A stretch of 64,000 nt of DNA from Allobosea sp. (GTDB taxonomy: Bacteria > Pseudomonadota > Alphaproteobacteria > Rhizobiales > Beijerinckiaceae), in the NCBI RefSeq assembly GCF_017308075.1, contig NZ_JAFKFX010000031.1:124001-188000 (forward strand). The letters are read 5' to 3'. Every line of letters starts with the position of its first letter. Positions within the stretch are counted from its first letter, which is position 1. Of this stretch, positions 57,557 to 64,000 are shown piece by piece. The translations under genes were made by a program, and so were the position numbers. The notes beneath the pieces were generated by a model. It was not told the origin of the DNA and did no database searches. It worked only from the letters and a program-made list of their open reading frames with translations.

Positions 57557-57922
57557 TCAGGCGCGCGGCTCCTGGTAGCCCGGCAGATCGCGGCGGTAAG
57601 TGTTGAACTGGGGGTTCATGTGTTCCTGCTGCTTCTTGTGGTCGGCCGCCGTGACCTGCGCCGCGAGATCCCATAGCAGCAGCGCGACCGCTTCGGTCTC
57701 CATTGGCTCCCCGGCAGGCGTTTTCATGATCCCGCGCAGCGCGTCCGCGATATGCCCCGCCCGGTGCGGATCGTGGAGCACGGCCTGGCAATAGGCGTCG
57801 CACATCTCGACGGTCATCGGCTGCGGGTGATGCTGTCTCCGCTCGCGCTCCTGCGCAAGCGGCGGAATGCGGGGGCTAGGGCATGGTGGGCCGGGCGCCT
57901 CTGGCTTGAGGTGGCGTGGCAT
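57557..57922 (-). CDS. Small phage hypothetical
   Basis: A 121-residue product whose first 35 residues are Pro/His-rich; an internal ATG at 57817 (MTVEMCDAYCQAVLHDPHRA) would give a compact 86-residue protein. The stop of the upstream gene shares one base with the start at 57922. Function unknown. Confidence 0.5.
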   Translation of the reverse strand: MPRHLKPEAPGPPCPSPRIPPLAQERERRQHHPQPMTVEMCDAYCQAVLHDPHRAGHIADALRGIMKTPAGEPMETEAVALLLWDLAAQVTAADHKKQQEHMNPQFNTYRRDLPGYQEPRA

Positions 57923-58197
57923 CAGCCGTCCAAGCTCGCCAGCAGCGCCTTGGCGGCGTCCACGGCGGCAATCGCTTTGTCAGCGGCGGCGCGGGCCGAT
58001 GCTGCTGTTCGGGCCGCTTCTTCGGATTCGGGGAACGCCATTGCGACGCCTTCGTTTTCATCGGCGCAGCAATCCATGCCCTCCGCCCGGCTCTCCGCGA
58101 AGGGCAGGACGGCGCGAAGCGAGGCAAGGAGCAGGTCGGCATTGGTCTTCGCCTCCATGGCAGCAAGCCCAAGGGTGATTGCGGCGGATTCGCTCAT
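57922..58197 (-). CDS. Small acidic phage hypothetical
   Basis: A 91-residue protein rich in Ala and Glu (MSESAAITLGLAAMEAKTNA; SEEAARTAASARAAADKAIA) that looks all-helical. Part of the leftward operon of small genes. Function unknown. Confidence 0.5.
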   Translation of the reverse strand: MSESAAITLGLAAMEAKTNADLLLASLRAVLPFAESRAEGMDCCADENEGVAMAFPESEEAARTAASARAAADKAIAAVDAAKALLASLDG

Positions 58198-58200
58198 GTG

Positions 58201-58425
58201 TCAGCCCTCCCTGATAATCGAGACGCGGAAGCGCGCGCCGCTCTGCGTGAAGACGATGAGGTTGCTGAGGTCCGACACATCGACGAGTTCGACATGGTCC
58301 ACGGCCTCGACCGTGACGGCGTCCTCGTCGAAGTCGTGAACCGCCATCGGCTGATCCTCGAGCCGGAGGCAGATCATCAAGCCGACGTCGAGCGTCTGCG
58401 GAATGCGGGGTATCGGGGAGGGCAT
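58201..58425 (-). CDS. Small acidic phage hypothetical
   Basis: A 74-residue protein from the ATG at 58425 (MPSPIPRIPQTLDVGLMICL) with beta-strand-like acidic segments (DEDAVTVEAVDHVELVDVSD) and FTQSGARFRVSIIREG at the end. Longer upstream frames enter the next gene. Function unknown. Confidence 0.5.
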   Translation of the reverse strand: MPSPIPRIPQTLDVGLMICLRLEDQPMAVHDFDEDAVTVEAVDHVELVDVSDLSNLIVFTQSGARFRVSIIREG

Positions 58426-58427
58426 CG

Positions 58428-58655
58428 TCAGCGCTCCCATACCTGTTGGCCGGCCTCGTTCTCGACGGCGTAGACCTCGACCGAATAGGCGTCGTCTCCC
58501 GGTCCCCATTCGACCGACGCGGCCGCGTCGCGGGCCTTGTCCTTGGCCTGCTGGATGGCGCGTGCGATGGCCTCCTCCTCATCGGCGCAATCGACATCGA
58601 TCACGACCTCGGCGACCATCTCCACGTATTGCTGCATGCGAACGGTGAGATTCAT
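58428..58655 (-). CDS. Small phage hypothetical
   Basis: A 75-residue acidic protein (VEMVAEVVIDVDCADEEEAI, ARAIQQAKDKARDAAASVEW) that ends 2 bases before the next gene downstream. The style fits a small nucleotide- or DNA-mimicking phage protein, but no family is known to me. Confidence 0.55.
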   Translation of the reverse strand: MNLTVRMQQYVEMVAEVVIDVDCADEEEAIARAIQQAKDKARDAAASVEWGPGDDAYSVEVYAVENEAGQQVWER

Positions 58656-58658
58656 CGA

Positions 58659-58853
58659 TCAGCCTTCCTTGTCCAGGTCGACAAGAAGCTTGCGCGCGGC
58701 CTCCCGCTCGCCATGGTCCGACCAGCCGCAGCGCGCGGCGTGCTCGTCGGAAGCATTCAGCAGTTCCCGGCATGCTTCCTCGCCTGCCGCTGTATCCGCA
58801 TAGAAGGTCACGAATAGCCCTTCCTCGGTGTAAGTGAGATCGGGGCCGCTCAT
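58659..58853 (-). CDS. Small phage hypothetical
   Basis: A 64-residue protein from the ATG at 58853 (MSGPDLTYTEEGLFVTFYAD), overlapping the upstream gene's stop by 4 bases (ATGA). Two cysteines (EEACRELL and AARCGWSDH) are present. Function unknown. Confidence 0.55.
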   Translation of the reverse strand: MSGPDLTYTEEGLFVTFYADTAAGEEACRELLNASDEHAARCGWSDHGEREAARKLLVDLDKEG

Positions 58854-59107
58854 CGCGCTTCCCCGTCCGCCCAGGCGCCCACATGGATGATAGAGCCATC
58901 CTTGAATGTTGCGCTGTACCCGGTCACGTACTCGTATTCCCAGGACTGGATTTCGAAACGCCATTCGCGATCCATGGCCCGCTGGACCGTGTAGATGTCG
59001 AGATCGTCGCTATCGCGGCTCAGGATTTCGGTGTTTGCGGCGAGATCGGCAATCGTAGTCTTGCTGCCGAAAAGCTGCTTGCTGTTGTCGATGGTGACGC
59101 GCGCCAT
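58850..59107 (-). CDS. Small acidic phage hypothetical
   Basis: An 85-residue protein (MARVTIDNSKQLFGSKTTIA) with acidic strands (SRDSDDLDIYTVQRAMDREW) and SWEYEYVTGYSATFKDGSII near the end. Coupled to the next gene by a 4-base overlap. Function unknown. Confidence 0.55.
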   Translation of the reverse strand: MARVTIDNSKQLFGSKTTIADLAANTEILSRDSDDLDIYTVQRAMDREWRFEIQSWEYEYVTGYSATFKDGSIIHVGAWADGEAR

Positions 59108-59114
59108 AGCGCCC

Positions 59115-59303
59115 TCACATGCCAGCGAGGAAAGAACGCTTGTCAGCGAGTCGAGCGCGCCGCACCCGGCGACGGTCCCGGCCTTCCGCGCGCTCGGCAT
59201 AGTCGCCAGCGCCCGGAGTGGTGAATGGGCGCGAGGCGAGCGGCAAGCCATTCTCAGCCGCGCCGGCGGAAAGCGAGATTCCATTGAGCTTGATGGTGGT
59301 CAT
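59115..59303 (-). CDS. Small phage hypothetical, first gene of the leftward operon
   Basis: A 62-residue protein (MTTIKLNGISLSAGAAENGL) with a basic C-terminal half (AERAEGRDRRRVRRARLADK). A GAGGAA site precedes the ATG. It is the gene nearest to the leftward promoter at 59384-59412, so it may be the first made after derepression. Confidence 0.5.
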   Translation of the reverse strand: MTTIKLNGISLSAGAAENGLPLASRPFTTPGAGDYAERAEGRDRRRVRRARLADKRSFLAGM

Positions 59304-59378
59304 GACAGTTCCTCGAAAGGGCGCCCCACGATGGGGCTGGTCATTTGCATCAGAGGCGAGGTGTTTTGCTTGCTGATG

Positions 59379-59447
59379 TAGGTAATATGCCTATATCAGA
59401 TTGGGCCGTCAATAGGGGCGATAGAAAAAAGTTAGGTGTTCCGCCTA
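59379..59447. promoter_or_regulatory. Paired TAGG-N7-CCTA operators with leftward promoter
   Basis: Two dyads of identical form occur: TAGGTAATATGCCTA at 59379-59393 and TAGGTGTTCCGCCTA at 59433-59447. A leftward sigma-70-like promoter reads TTGACG (59412-59407), a 17-base spacer, then CATATT (59389-59384). Its -10 lies inside the first dyad. The second dyad ends on the A of the ATG of the HTH gene at 59447. This is what a repressor operator pair controlling divergent transcription looks like. Confidence 0.7.
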
Positions 59448-59836
59448 TGATCAAATTTGAGATGATTCCCGAGCCTGAGCCGGCGAAGCCTGCGACATCA
59501 CGCGCGCGGCGCTCGCCAGTGCGAAAGGCGCCGAGCAAGAAGCCAAAAGCGACAATGATCACGCCAGCTCAGATGCGCGCCGGCCGCGCCTTGCTCGGCT
59601 GGTCCCAGCAACAACTCGCGGCTGCGGCGAAAATCGGCCTCGCGTCGGTCAACAACTACGAGCGGGGCGCCAGCGATCCGAGATTGAGCACTCTGCGCGA
59701 GGCCCGCGACGCCATGGCAAAGGCTGGCGTCATCTTCATCGAGCCGGCCGGCGGGGAAGGCGAGGGCGCCAAGCTGGCCAGTCCGAGCCCGGTCAAGAGC
59801 GAGGGCGCCCGCATGGCGAAGCCGGACGTGCCATAA
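59447..59836 (+). CDS. Phage-type XRE repressor
   Basis: From the ATG at 59447 the product has 129 residues. A basic linker (SRARRSPVRKAPSKKPKATM) precedes a helix-turn-helix (MRAGRALLGWSQQQLAAAAKIG, read here in two parts: RALLGWSQQQLAAAAKIG and ASVNNYERGASDPRLSTLRE). A Ser/Gly-rich tail follows. It faces the leftward operon across the operator region and ends in a terminator, so it is the probable lysogeny repressor. An earlier in-frame ATG at 59387 lies between the operators. Confidence 0.8.
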   Translation: MIKFEMIPEPEPAKPATSRARRSPVRKAPSKKPKATMITPAQMRAGRALLGWSQQQLAAAAKIGLASVNNYERGASDPRLSTLREARDAMAKAGVIFIEPAGGEGEGAKLASPSPVKSEGARMAKPDVP

Positions 59837-59871
59837 ACTGCCCTAAACTCGATAAACTGGCGCCCTCTACC

Positions 59872-59900
59872 AGCCCGCACGGTTCGCCCTGCGGGCTTTT
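59872..59900 (+). terminator. Terminator after the repressor gene
   Basis: AGCCCGCA and TGCGGGCT form an 8-bp perfect stem followed by TTTT, 36 bases after the repressor stop. The rest of 59901-60074 holds nothing that I can support. Confidence 0.75.
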
Positions 59901-60074
59901 CCATGCCTGCGTCATCTTCAATCTGAGCGCACAAATCAAAAATCATTGTTGACGATTTCGAGAAGATGATTCAGAAACATCTCCACAAGGCGAATCGTCT
60001 CCTCCCGGATGTACGGAGTTGAGACGCCGCCACGCAAGCCCGGTCCCTAGCGGATCGGGCTTTGTCGTTTCAGC

Positions 60075-60632
60075 CTATCGGCGCGCCGCTTCCATCGCGG
60101 CCTTTCGAACGCTCGCCACATGGTCGTTGCTCAAGCCGTTATCCAAAGCGAGGCGTTGGAACTCATCCGCGTGGGAGTAGTGACGCAGGCCGTACTTGCG
60201 CACGATCTCCCGAGTTCGCTTCGCAAGCGCAATGATGTCTGAGCCGCCGAACCATTCGGGATTGCCAATCTGCTTCTCAAATTCGTCAATCGCCGGCTGC
60301 GGGAGGTCCGCGCCAAACAAAAAGTACCGCAGGAAAGTCTTGAAGTGCGGATGCGTGAAAGCCTCCGGTCCTCGGCTGTCATTGGCCGCGAAAAGATCGC
60401 GATGCGACCCGCGCGCCCTTCCGGGCTGAAGTGCTGGGTCCGTCCATAGCGCCAGGCGACGCTTAGGAATTGCATCGCGGTCAACGAGCGACCTCAACAG
60501 AGCGACTATTGGCGCCTTGTTCGTTTGGTAGATCGCATGGGCGTCAGTGCCCGGCGGAAAACTGTCGCGCAAATCGATCTGCGCCAAAAGCTCTTCTTCA
60601 GCGGGCAGCAAGGCAATGTGGTGTCGGTTCAT
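60075..60632 (-). CDS. Hypothetical protein, probable cargo gene
   Basis: A 185-residue protein (MNRHHIALLPAEEELLAQID) of no family known to me. Charged N-terminal helices are followed by PHFKTFLRYFLFGADLPQPA and helices to KAAMEAARR. A GGAGGAG site precedes the ATG. It stands alone between the repressor terminator and the lysis gene, in the opposite orientation to both, with somewhat lower GC than its flanks. That placement is typical of cargo genes in prophages; an antiphage or host-benefit role is only a possibility. Confidence 0.65.
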   Translation of the reverse strand: MNRHHIALLPAEEELLAQIDLRDSFPPGTDAHAIYQTNKAPIVALLRSLVDRDAIPKRRLALWTDPALQPGRARGSHRDLFAANDSRGPEAFTHPHFKTFLRYFLFGADLPQPAIDEFEKQIGNPEWFGGSDIIALAKRTREIVRKYGLRHYSHADEFQRLALDNGLSNDHVASVRKAAMEAARR

Positions 60633-60680
60633 AGCGCTCCTCCTCAGCGCTGATTGATCCCTGCCTATCGAGAGTTTGCA

Positions 60681-61448
60681 ATGCCACGCCTCCGCGCCCT
60701 CCCCCCCCGCCTCGGCAAGGCGCCCTCGAGGTGGCCCAGCCAGCCCAAGCGCACCGATCCAGAGCTAGGCACCGCCGCACATAAGGGCTGGGCGCGAGCT
60801 GTGAAGGAACGCGCCGGGTATCGCTGCGAAGACCCGGACCATGACGCGCGCCAGCCTCGAGGCGGCCCCGGCGTCGCCGTCTATCTCCGCTCGGCCAAGG
60901 CGCCGATGTTCGGCACGTCGCTGTCGCGGAGCCAGGTCGCCGGCATCGAGGGCATTCTCGACGCCTTCGCAGTGACGGGCGACGGGCGCGACAAGACGCT
61001 GGCCTATGGGTTGGCGACGGCGCGTCGCGAGGTCGGGGCCGGCATGGTCCCGGTTCGTGAGGGCTTCAAAAAGACCGACGCGGAGGCTCGCGCCTACGTG
61101 CTGCGCCACTATCCAACGAAGTACGGAAAGCCGGCCGGTCCGTGGGGCCACGTCTATTATGGGCGCGGCATCGTGCAGCTCACCTGGCTCGACAATTACG
61201 AGCGGGAGGGCATCGCTGCCGATCCCGACAAGGCGCTCGAGCCGAAGTTCGCGGCCGAGCTGATGTTCAAGGGCCTGCTGGACGGCCGCTGGAACGGTCT
61301 CGGCAAGGGTCTCGCCCACTATCTGCCGACCGACGGTCCCGACGATCTCAAGAACGCCCGGCGCACGGTGAACATCACCGACCACTGGGAAGAGATCGCC
61401 GGCTTCTACCGGCAGTTCATGGGCGCGATCACCGCCGCCCGCACCTGA
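60681..61448 (+). CDS. Chimeric gene: N-terminal HNH-nuclease-like segment joined to a chitinase-type endolysin
   Basis: From the ATG at 60681 the product has 255 residues. Residues 1-60 look like the start of phage HNH endonucleases (MPRLRALPPRLGKAPSRW, a basic region, then WARAVKERAGYRCEDPDH), but the HNH core is missing. Residues 75-255 fit an endolysin of the GH19-like chitinase fold: SLSRSQVAGIEGILDAF, a Glu in ATARREVGAG, YYGRGIVQLTWLDNY, and NITDHWEEIAGFYRQFM. In phages the HNH gene lies at the start of the packaging genes and the endolysin at the end of the late genes. The join thus suggests a deletion between them. Confidence 0.75.
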   Translation: MPRLRALPPRLGKAPSRWPSQPKRTDPELGTAAHKGWARAVKERAGYRCEDPDHDARQPRGGPGVAVYLRSAKAPMFGTSLSRSQVAGIEGILDAFAVTGDGRDKTLAYGLATARREVGAGMVPVREGFKKTDAEARAYVLRHYPTKYGKPAGPWGHVYYGRGIVQLTWLDNYEREGIAADPDKALEPKFAAELMFKGLLDGRWNGLGKGLAHYLPTDGPDDLKNARRTVNITDHWEEIAGFYRQFMGAITAART

Positions 61449-61472
61449 TCCCGCCGGCGTCCGGCTGCCGAG

Positions 61473-61670
61473 CTACCCGCGATTTGTAGACGGGCGCGAT
61501 CTGGAGACGATGTCGGGACGTGCCGCTTCGTCGGATGGTTCAACCGGTTCTTTTTCCTGCCCCGCAGCCACCGAGACGGCTGCCTTCCGCTCCGATCGCT
61601 TCTTGGCGATCAGTTCCCGCAGTGTTGCACGCCTCAGATAAGAGGCCGCCGAGCGCTTCCTTAGCGTCAT
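61473..61670 (-). CDS. Small basic hypothetical
   Basis: A 65-residue ORF (MTLRKRSAASYLRRATLREL; later EKEPVEPSDEAARPDIVSRS) with a GGGGACGGGGAAA stretch before the ATG. Basic at the start and acidic at the end. It lies antisense between the endolysin and holin-like genes. Real expression is uncertain. Confidence 0.3.
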   Translation of the reverse strand: MTLRKRSAASYLRRATLRELIAKKRSERKAAVSVAAGQEKEPVEPSDEAARPDIVSRSRPSTNRG

Positions 61671-61722
61671 TTTCCCCGTCCCCCTGAGGGTACAAGGATG
61701 CGCGATTAACGTTGTCGTGAGC

Positions 61723-61821
61723 TCAAAGCAGCGGCAAGGCGATCAACGTCCCCAGCCCCACCACGATCGCTGCCCTGATCCAGGCGCCCCAAACGTCTGA
61801 AGTCGTTACGCCCCGCAACAT
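61723..61821 (-). CDS. Very small membrane ORF (32 aa)
   Basis: A 32-residue ORF (MLRGVTTSDVWGAWIRAAIV, then VGLGTLIALPLL) has a perfect GGAGGTG ribosome site six bases before its ATG. It would form one transmembrane helix. The strong ribosome site is the only support. Confidence 0.3.
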   Translation of the reverse strand: MLRGVTTSDVWGAWIRAAIVVGLGTLIALPLL

Positions 61822-61908
61822 TCCACGCACCTCCGCCCCGTATAGAGGCTGATCGCGCAGTAGCGCTGCGTCAAGCCTGCGTTAACTAATCGCCCCATGG
61901 AGATCATC

Positions 61909-62361
61909 ATGAAGCTGTTCGCCTATCTGGGCGCGCTGGCGCTCGCCTGCGTCGTCGTCATGCTCGCTGCGGTGTCCGCCGAGGCGCAGACGCTCGGCGA
62001 TTCCCTGCTCGGCGTGTTCCGCCCCTATCTCGTCGAGCTCGCCGGCATCTTCGTCGCGGCGCTCGCCGCCTGGCTGTTCAAGCTGATCCGCGAGAAGCTC
62101 GGGCTCGACATCGAGGCCCGCCATCGCGAGGCGTTCCAGACTGCCTTGACACAGGCGGCCGGCATGCTGATCTCGCGCCTTGGCTCGGGGGCGATGGCCG
62201 TTCGCCTGCCGATCGACAGCCCCGGCATCGCCGATGGCGTCGCCTATGTGCAGCAGGCCGTTCCCGACGCCGTGGCGCGGTTCCGGCTCGAGCCGGACAC
62301 CATCGCCGAAAAGCTCACCGCGAAGATCGGTGTTGTCGCCGCAGCCGCAACGGCGCGCTGA
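61909..62361 (+). CDS. Holin-like membrane protein
   Basis: A 150-residue protein from the ATG at 61909 (GGAG six bases upstream), with an alternative ATG at 61897. It has a hydrophobic N-terminal helix (LGALALACVVVMLAAVS), a second membrane segment (YLVELAGIFVAALAAWLFKL) and a helical C-terminus with IREKLGLDIEARHREAFQTA. This is the pattern of LLH-type phage holins that let endolysin reach the cell wall. It follows the endolysin gene by 460 bases. Confidence 0.7.
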   Translation: MKLFAYLGALALACVVVMLAAVSAEAQTLGDSLLGVFRPYLVELAGIFVAALAAWLFKLIREKLGLDIEARHREAFQTALTQAAGMLISRLGSGAMAVRLPIDSPGIADGVAYVQQAVPDAVARFRLEPDTIAEKLTAKIGVVAAAATAR

Positions 62362-62388
62362 TCCTCCTCCTGGCCGGAGCCTGCGCCT

Positions 62389-62730
62389 ATGAACATGCGC
62401 GTGAATGAAGACGGCCGTCTCTGGCCGAGGGTTGTTGCCGCTGCGATTCCGGCTGGCGTCTCGGTGGTGATCTCCATCGCGGCTTTCGCGGTCATGTTCT
62501 GGTCCGAGAGCAAGACGGTCGACGCCAAGACGGCGGATGCAATCACGCGCATCGAACGCCGGGTCGACACGGTCGAGGCCGAGGCGCGCGAAGCCCGCCA
62601 GGTTGCGGCCAAAGACCGCGAGAAAATCGCTGAGATGATGGCTGAGCTGCGCAGCACCTCGCGCGGCGTCAGTCGGATCGAGGGACTGCTCGACAGGATG
62701 ATGATGGAGCGGGCGCCAAAGCCGCCGTGA
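62389..62730 (+). CDS. Membrane-anchored coiled-coil protein of the lysis region
   Basis: A 113-residue protein with one transmembrane helix (VVAAAIPAGVSVVISIAAFA) followed by a long coiled coil (TRIERRVDTVEAEAREARQV, AAKDREKIAEMMAELRSTSR). The layout resembles a holin accessory or spanin-type protein. No lipobox partner gene is seen. It starts 27 bases after the holin-like gene. Confidence 0.6.
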   Translation: MNMRVNEDGRLWPRVVAAAIPAGVSVVISIAAFAVMFWSESKTVDAKTADAITRIERRVDTVEAEAREARQVAAKDREKIAEMMAELRSTSRGVSRIEGLLDRMMMERAPKPP

Positions 62731-63097
62731 TCTCTGAACTGCGGCGCGTCGTCGCCATCAGCCTCAAAAAGTTAGGACGGGGCCGTCCCCGGACCTTGCT
62801 AATCCCGTATTAGGATCGAGGCTGTTACCTCGCGGCGTGTACTCGGGAGTGTTCAATGCCCTGTCAACGCTTGGCTCGTGCCGATAGCCTGCCGCTTGCG
62901 GTTCGCCATAGTGGCCATGGGGTGGTGAGCCACCTCGAGCATGGAGAAATTTACGCAACGGCAATCATCCGACCAATGTACTCTGAGATTCTTTGCCTTT
63001 AAATTCTTCTTCCGCAGAGGACGGCGGAGCAGATGTAAGGCGAAAACGGAGACTAGATAAAGTTGTCTTTGACTCTTGCCTTTCTCGCGCGAACGAC
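62731..63097. other. Gene-free stretch beyond the lysis genes
   Basis: I see no supported gene in these 367 bases. Base composition drops noticeably around 62940-63060 (for example ATTCTTTGCCTTTAAATTC). The right end of the phage-derived element may lie here or beyond the window; no copy of the tRNA-Arg 3' end was found. Confidence 0.4.
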
Positions 63098-64000
63098 GTG
63101 AGCGACGCGCTACCGCAGCAAGGCTTGCGCGGACGGCAGAGGCTGCCCATCGTACGCCGGATGACACTGTGCTTGGCCGCGGCCTGGCTGGCGTTGGTGG
63201 TCGGCCTAGGTGGGTGGCTGTCGCAGCGGATCGTAACAGCGCATCTGATTACCGTGGCGACGAGCGCCGAACATGAGGCCGTCACTACCGCGCGCGTCAT
63301 GGACCGCTTGTTCACAGAGATGGTCAGCGTGGCCAATATGGTGGCGGGCCAGACCCAAGTGATCCAGCTTGCCACCCGCTATCGCACGGACCCGCCAGGC
63401 TTTGCCGAGTTGACGCGCCAGCAGCGCGCCGCGCAGTTCACGCGCGACCCATTGGTGCGCAAGGTTGGCGACTTCATGAACGCGCTGGCGAGTGACCTGC
63501 GTTATGCCCGTATTTACATGACCAATATGTCCGACGACACCGTGTCAGCCAGCAACTGGGCCGCGTCTGACAGCATCGTGGGCATGATCTACTCGGGTCG
63601 GCCCTACCTCGTCGACGCGTTGCGCAATGGTAAGGGTTCCTCGTTCGGCATCGCCCGCCTGCTCAAAACCCCGTCCTATTTCGTGGCCAGCCGCATTGAT
63701 GACGCGGACGATATGCCGCTGGGTTCGGTCACAGTGAAGTTCGACGCGCCAGATGTGGCGCCTTATCTGACAGGGCGGCATATTGCGCTGATCGTGAACC
63801 GTCAGGGGCGCGTGATCACCACGTCGTCCGAACCCTTTATGCTGCGCAATGTCGCAGCGCTTCTGCCGCCCGGCACGGTATTGCCGCCGGACGGTGAGGA
63901 AGGCCCGGGCGAGCCCATGGATATCCATGCGATGGCCGGCTCGGCTCATGCCGACCAGTGGCTCATTGACGGTGAGCCCTATCTGCTGCGGCGTCAGTCG
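63098..64000 (+). CDS. DctB-like membrane sensor, partial (runs off the window)
   Basis: An open frame from a GTG at 63098 (an internal ATG lies at 63161) runs to the window end without a stop. The N-terminus is basic, then a transmembrane helix LCLAAAWLALVVGLGGWLS. The following region fits a dCache sensor domain as in DctB-type sensor kinases: VSASNWAASDSIVGM, SGRPYLVDALRNGKGSSFGI, PSYFVASRIDDADD and MPLGSVTVKFD. The kinase part would lie beyond the window. Its codon use has more AT-ending codons than the core genes, which may reflect transfer. Confidence 0.7.
   Translation, partial: MSDALPQQGLRGRQRLPIVRRMTLCLAAAWLALVVGLGGWLSQRIVTAHLITVATSAEHEAVTTARVMDRLFTEMVSVANMVAGQTQVIQLATRYRTDPPGFAELTRQQRAAQFTRDPLVRKVGDFMNALASDLRYARIYMTNMSDDTVSASNWAASDSIVGMIYSGRPYLVDALRNGKGSSFGIARLLKTPSYFVASRIDDADDMPLGSVTVKFDAPDVAPYLTGRHIALIVNRQGRVITTSSEPFMLRNVAALLPPGTVLPPDGEEGPGEPMDIHAMAGSAHADQWLIDGEPYLLRRQS

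Larger units (their letters stand above)
52735..62730. mobile_element. Phage-derived integrated element (defective prophage or satellite)
   Basis: The stretch begins at the 3' end of tRNA-Arg with a tyrosine integrase and two excisionase-like genes. It continues with HU, leftward small unknown genes, a repressor switch, an endolysin and a holin-like protein. Many genes overlap by 1-4 bases, in phage style. No terminase, portal, capsid or tail gene is present. The left edge follows from the tRNA. The right edge is uncertain: I did not find a repeat of the tRNA 3' end, so 62730 is only the last gene I assign to the element. Confidence 0.8.

Noticed and set aside
59345-59446. An earlier start for the repressor gene at 59345 or 59387
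   Set aside because: It would place coding sequence across both operators and the promoter; the ATG at 59447 directly follows the second operator and gives the compact protein.
62870-62925. TCGCCATA near 62903 as a possible right attachment core matching the end of tRNA-Arg
   Set aside because: Only eight bases match the tRNA end and its flank; that is too short for a tRNA-directed attachment site.

Overview
The window looks like the chromosome of a high-GC alphaproteobacterium of the order Hyphomicrobiales (Rhizobiales). A Bosea-like or related genus is my best guess, but this is inference from gene order and protein style, not from a search. The supporting signs are the order tig-clpP-clpX-lon, a complete 14-gene complex I operon with nuoC and nuoD separate, the block birA-rnj-mce-DUF1467 directly after nuoN, a bacterial-type AspRS, and an NDUFS4-like complex I accessory gene.

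Layout. Positions 1-6.6 kb hold the protein quality-control cluster tig, clpP, clpX and lon, with a hairpin or terminator between each pair. Positions 6.7-9.3 kb hold two identical tRNA-Asp genes, a tRNA-Val, and a small accessory patch with a double-glycine-type peptide precursor, a secreted protein and a 45-aa membrane peptide. Next come a hybrid histidine kinase and an M15 peptidase on the minus strand. Positions 13.1-28.96 kb are the nuoA-N operon, interrupted by a GFA-type zinc protein gene and by a small membrane protein gene. Positions 29-33 kb are birA, rnj, mce, ridA and a DUF1467 gene, closed by a strong terminator. Positions 33.3-36.1 kb hold two cyclophilins around a TonB-tail-like protein, then queA. 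Positions 36.2-39.4 kb hold a SoxC-type sulfite dehydrogenase with its cytochrome c and a divergent AraC regulator. Positions 39.4-48.6 kb hold rnd, aspS, two small lipoproteins, envelope glycosyl- and acyltransferases, a large periplasmic protein and a DUF192 protein. Positions 48.6-51.6 kb hold an IclR regulator facing an orphan periplasmic binding protein and a creatinase-fold hydrolase. tRNA-Pro, an NDUFS4-like gene and tRNA-Arg(TCT) follow.

From tRNA-Arg to at least 62.7 kb lies an integrated phage-derived element: integrase, excisionase-like genes, an HTH/GIY-YIG fusion, HU, a leftward operon of small unknown genes, a repressor switch with paired operators, a probable cargo gene and a lysis module. 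No terminase, portal, capsid or tail gene is present. One gene in it appears to join the start of an HNH nuclease to an endolysin, as if a deletion had removed the whole packaging and structural block. The window ends inside a DctB-like membrane sensor gene.

The most interesting points are the HNH-endolysin junction, the TAGG-N7-CCTA operator pair lying on a leftward promoter, the HTH/GIY-YIG fusion, the integrase with missing catalytic residues, the leader-peptide-like ORF at 7.7 kb, and the extra genes inside the complex I operon. All functional statements come from reading the sequence without database searches.
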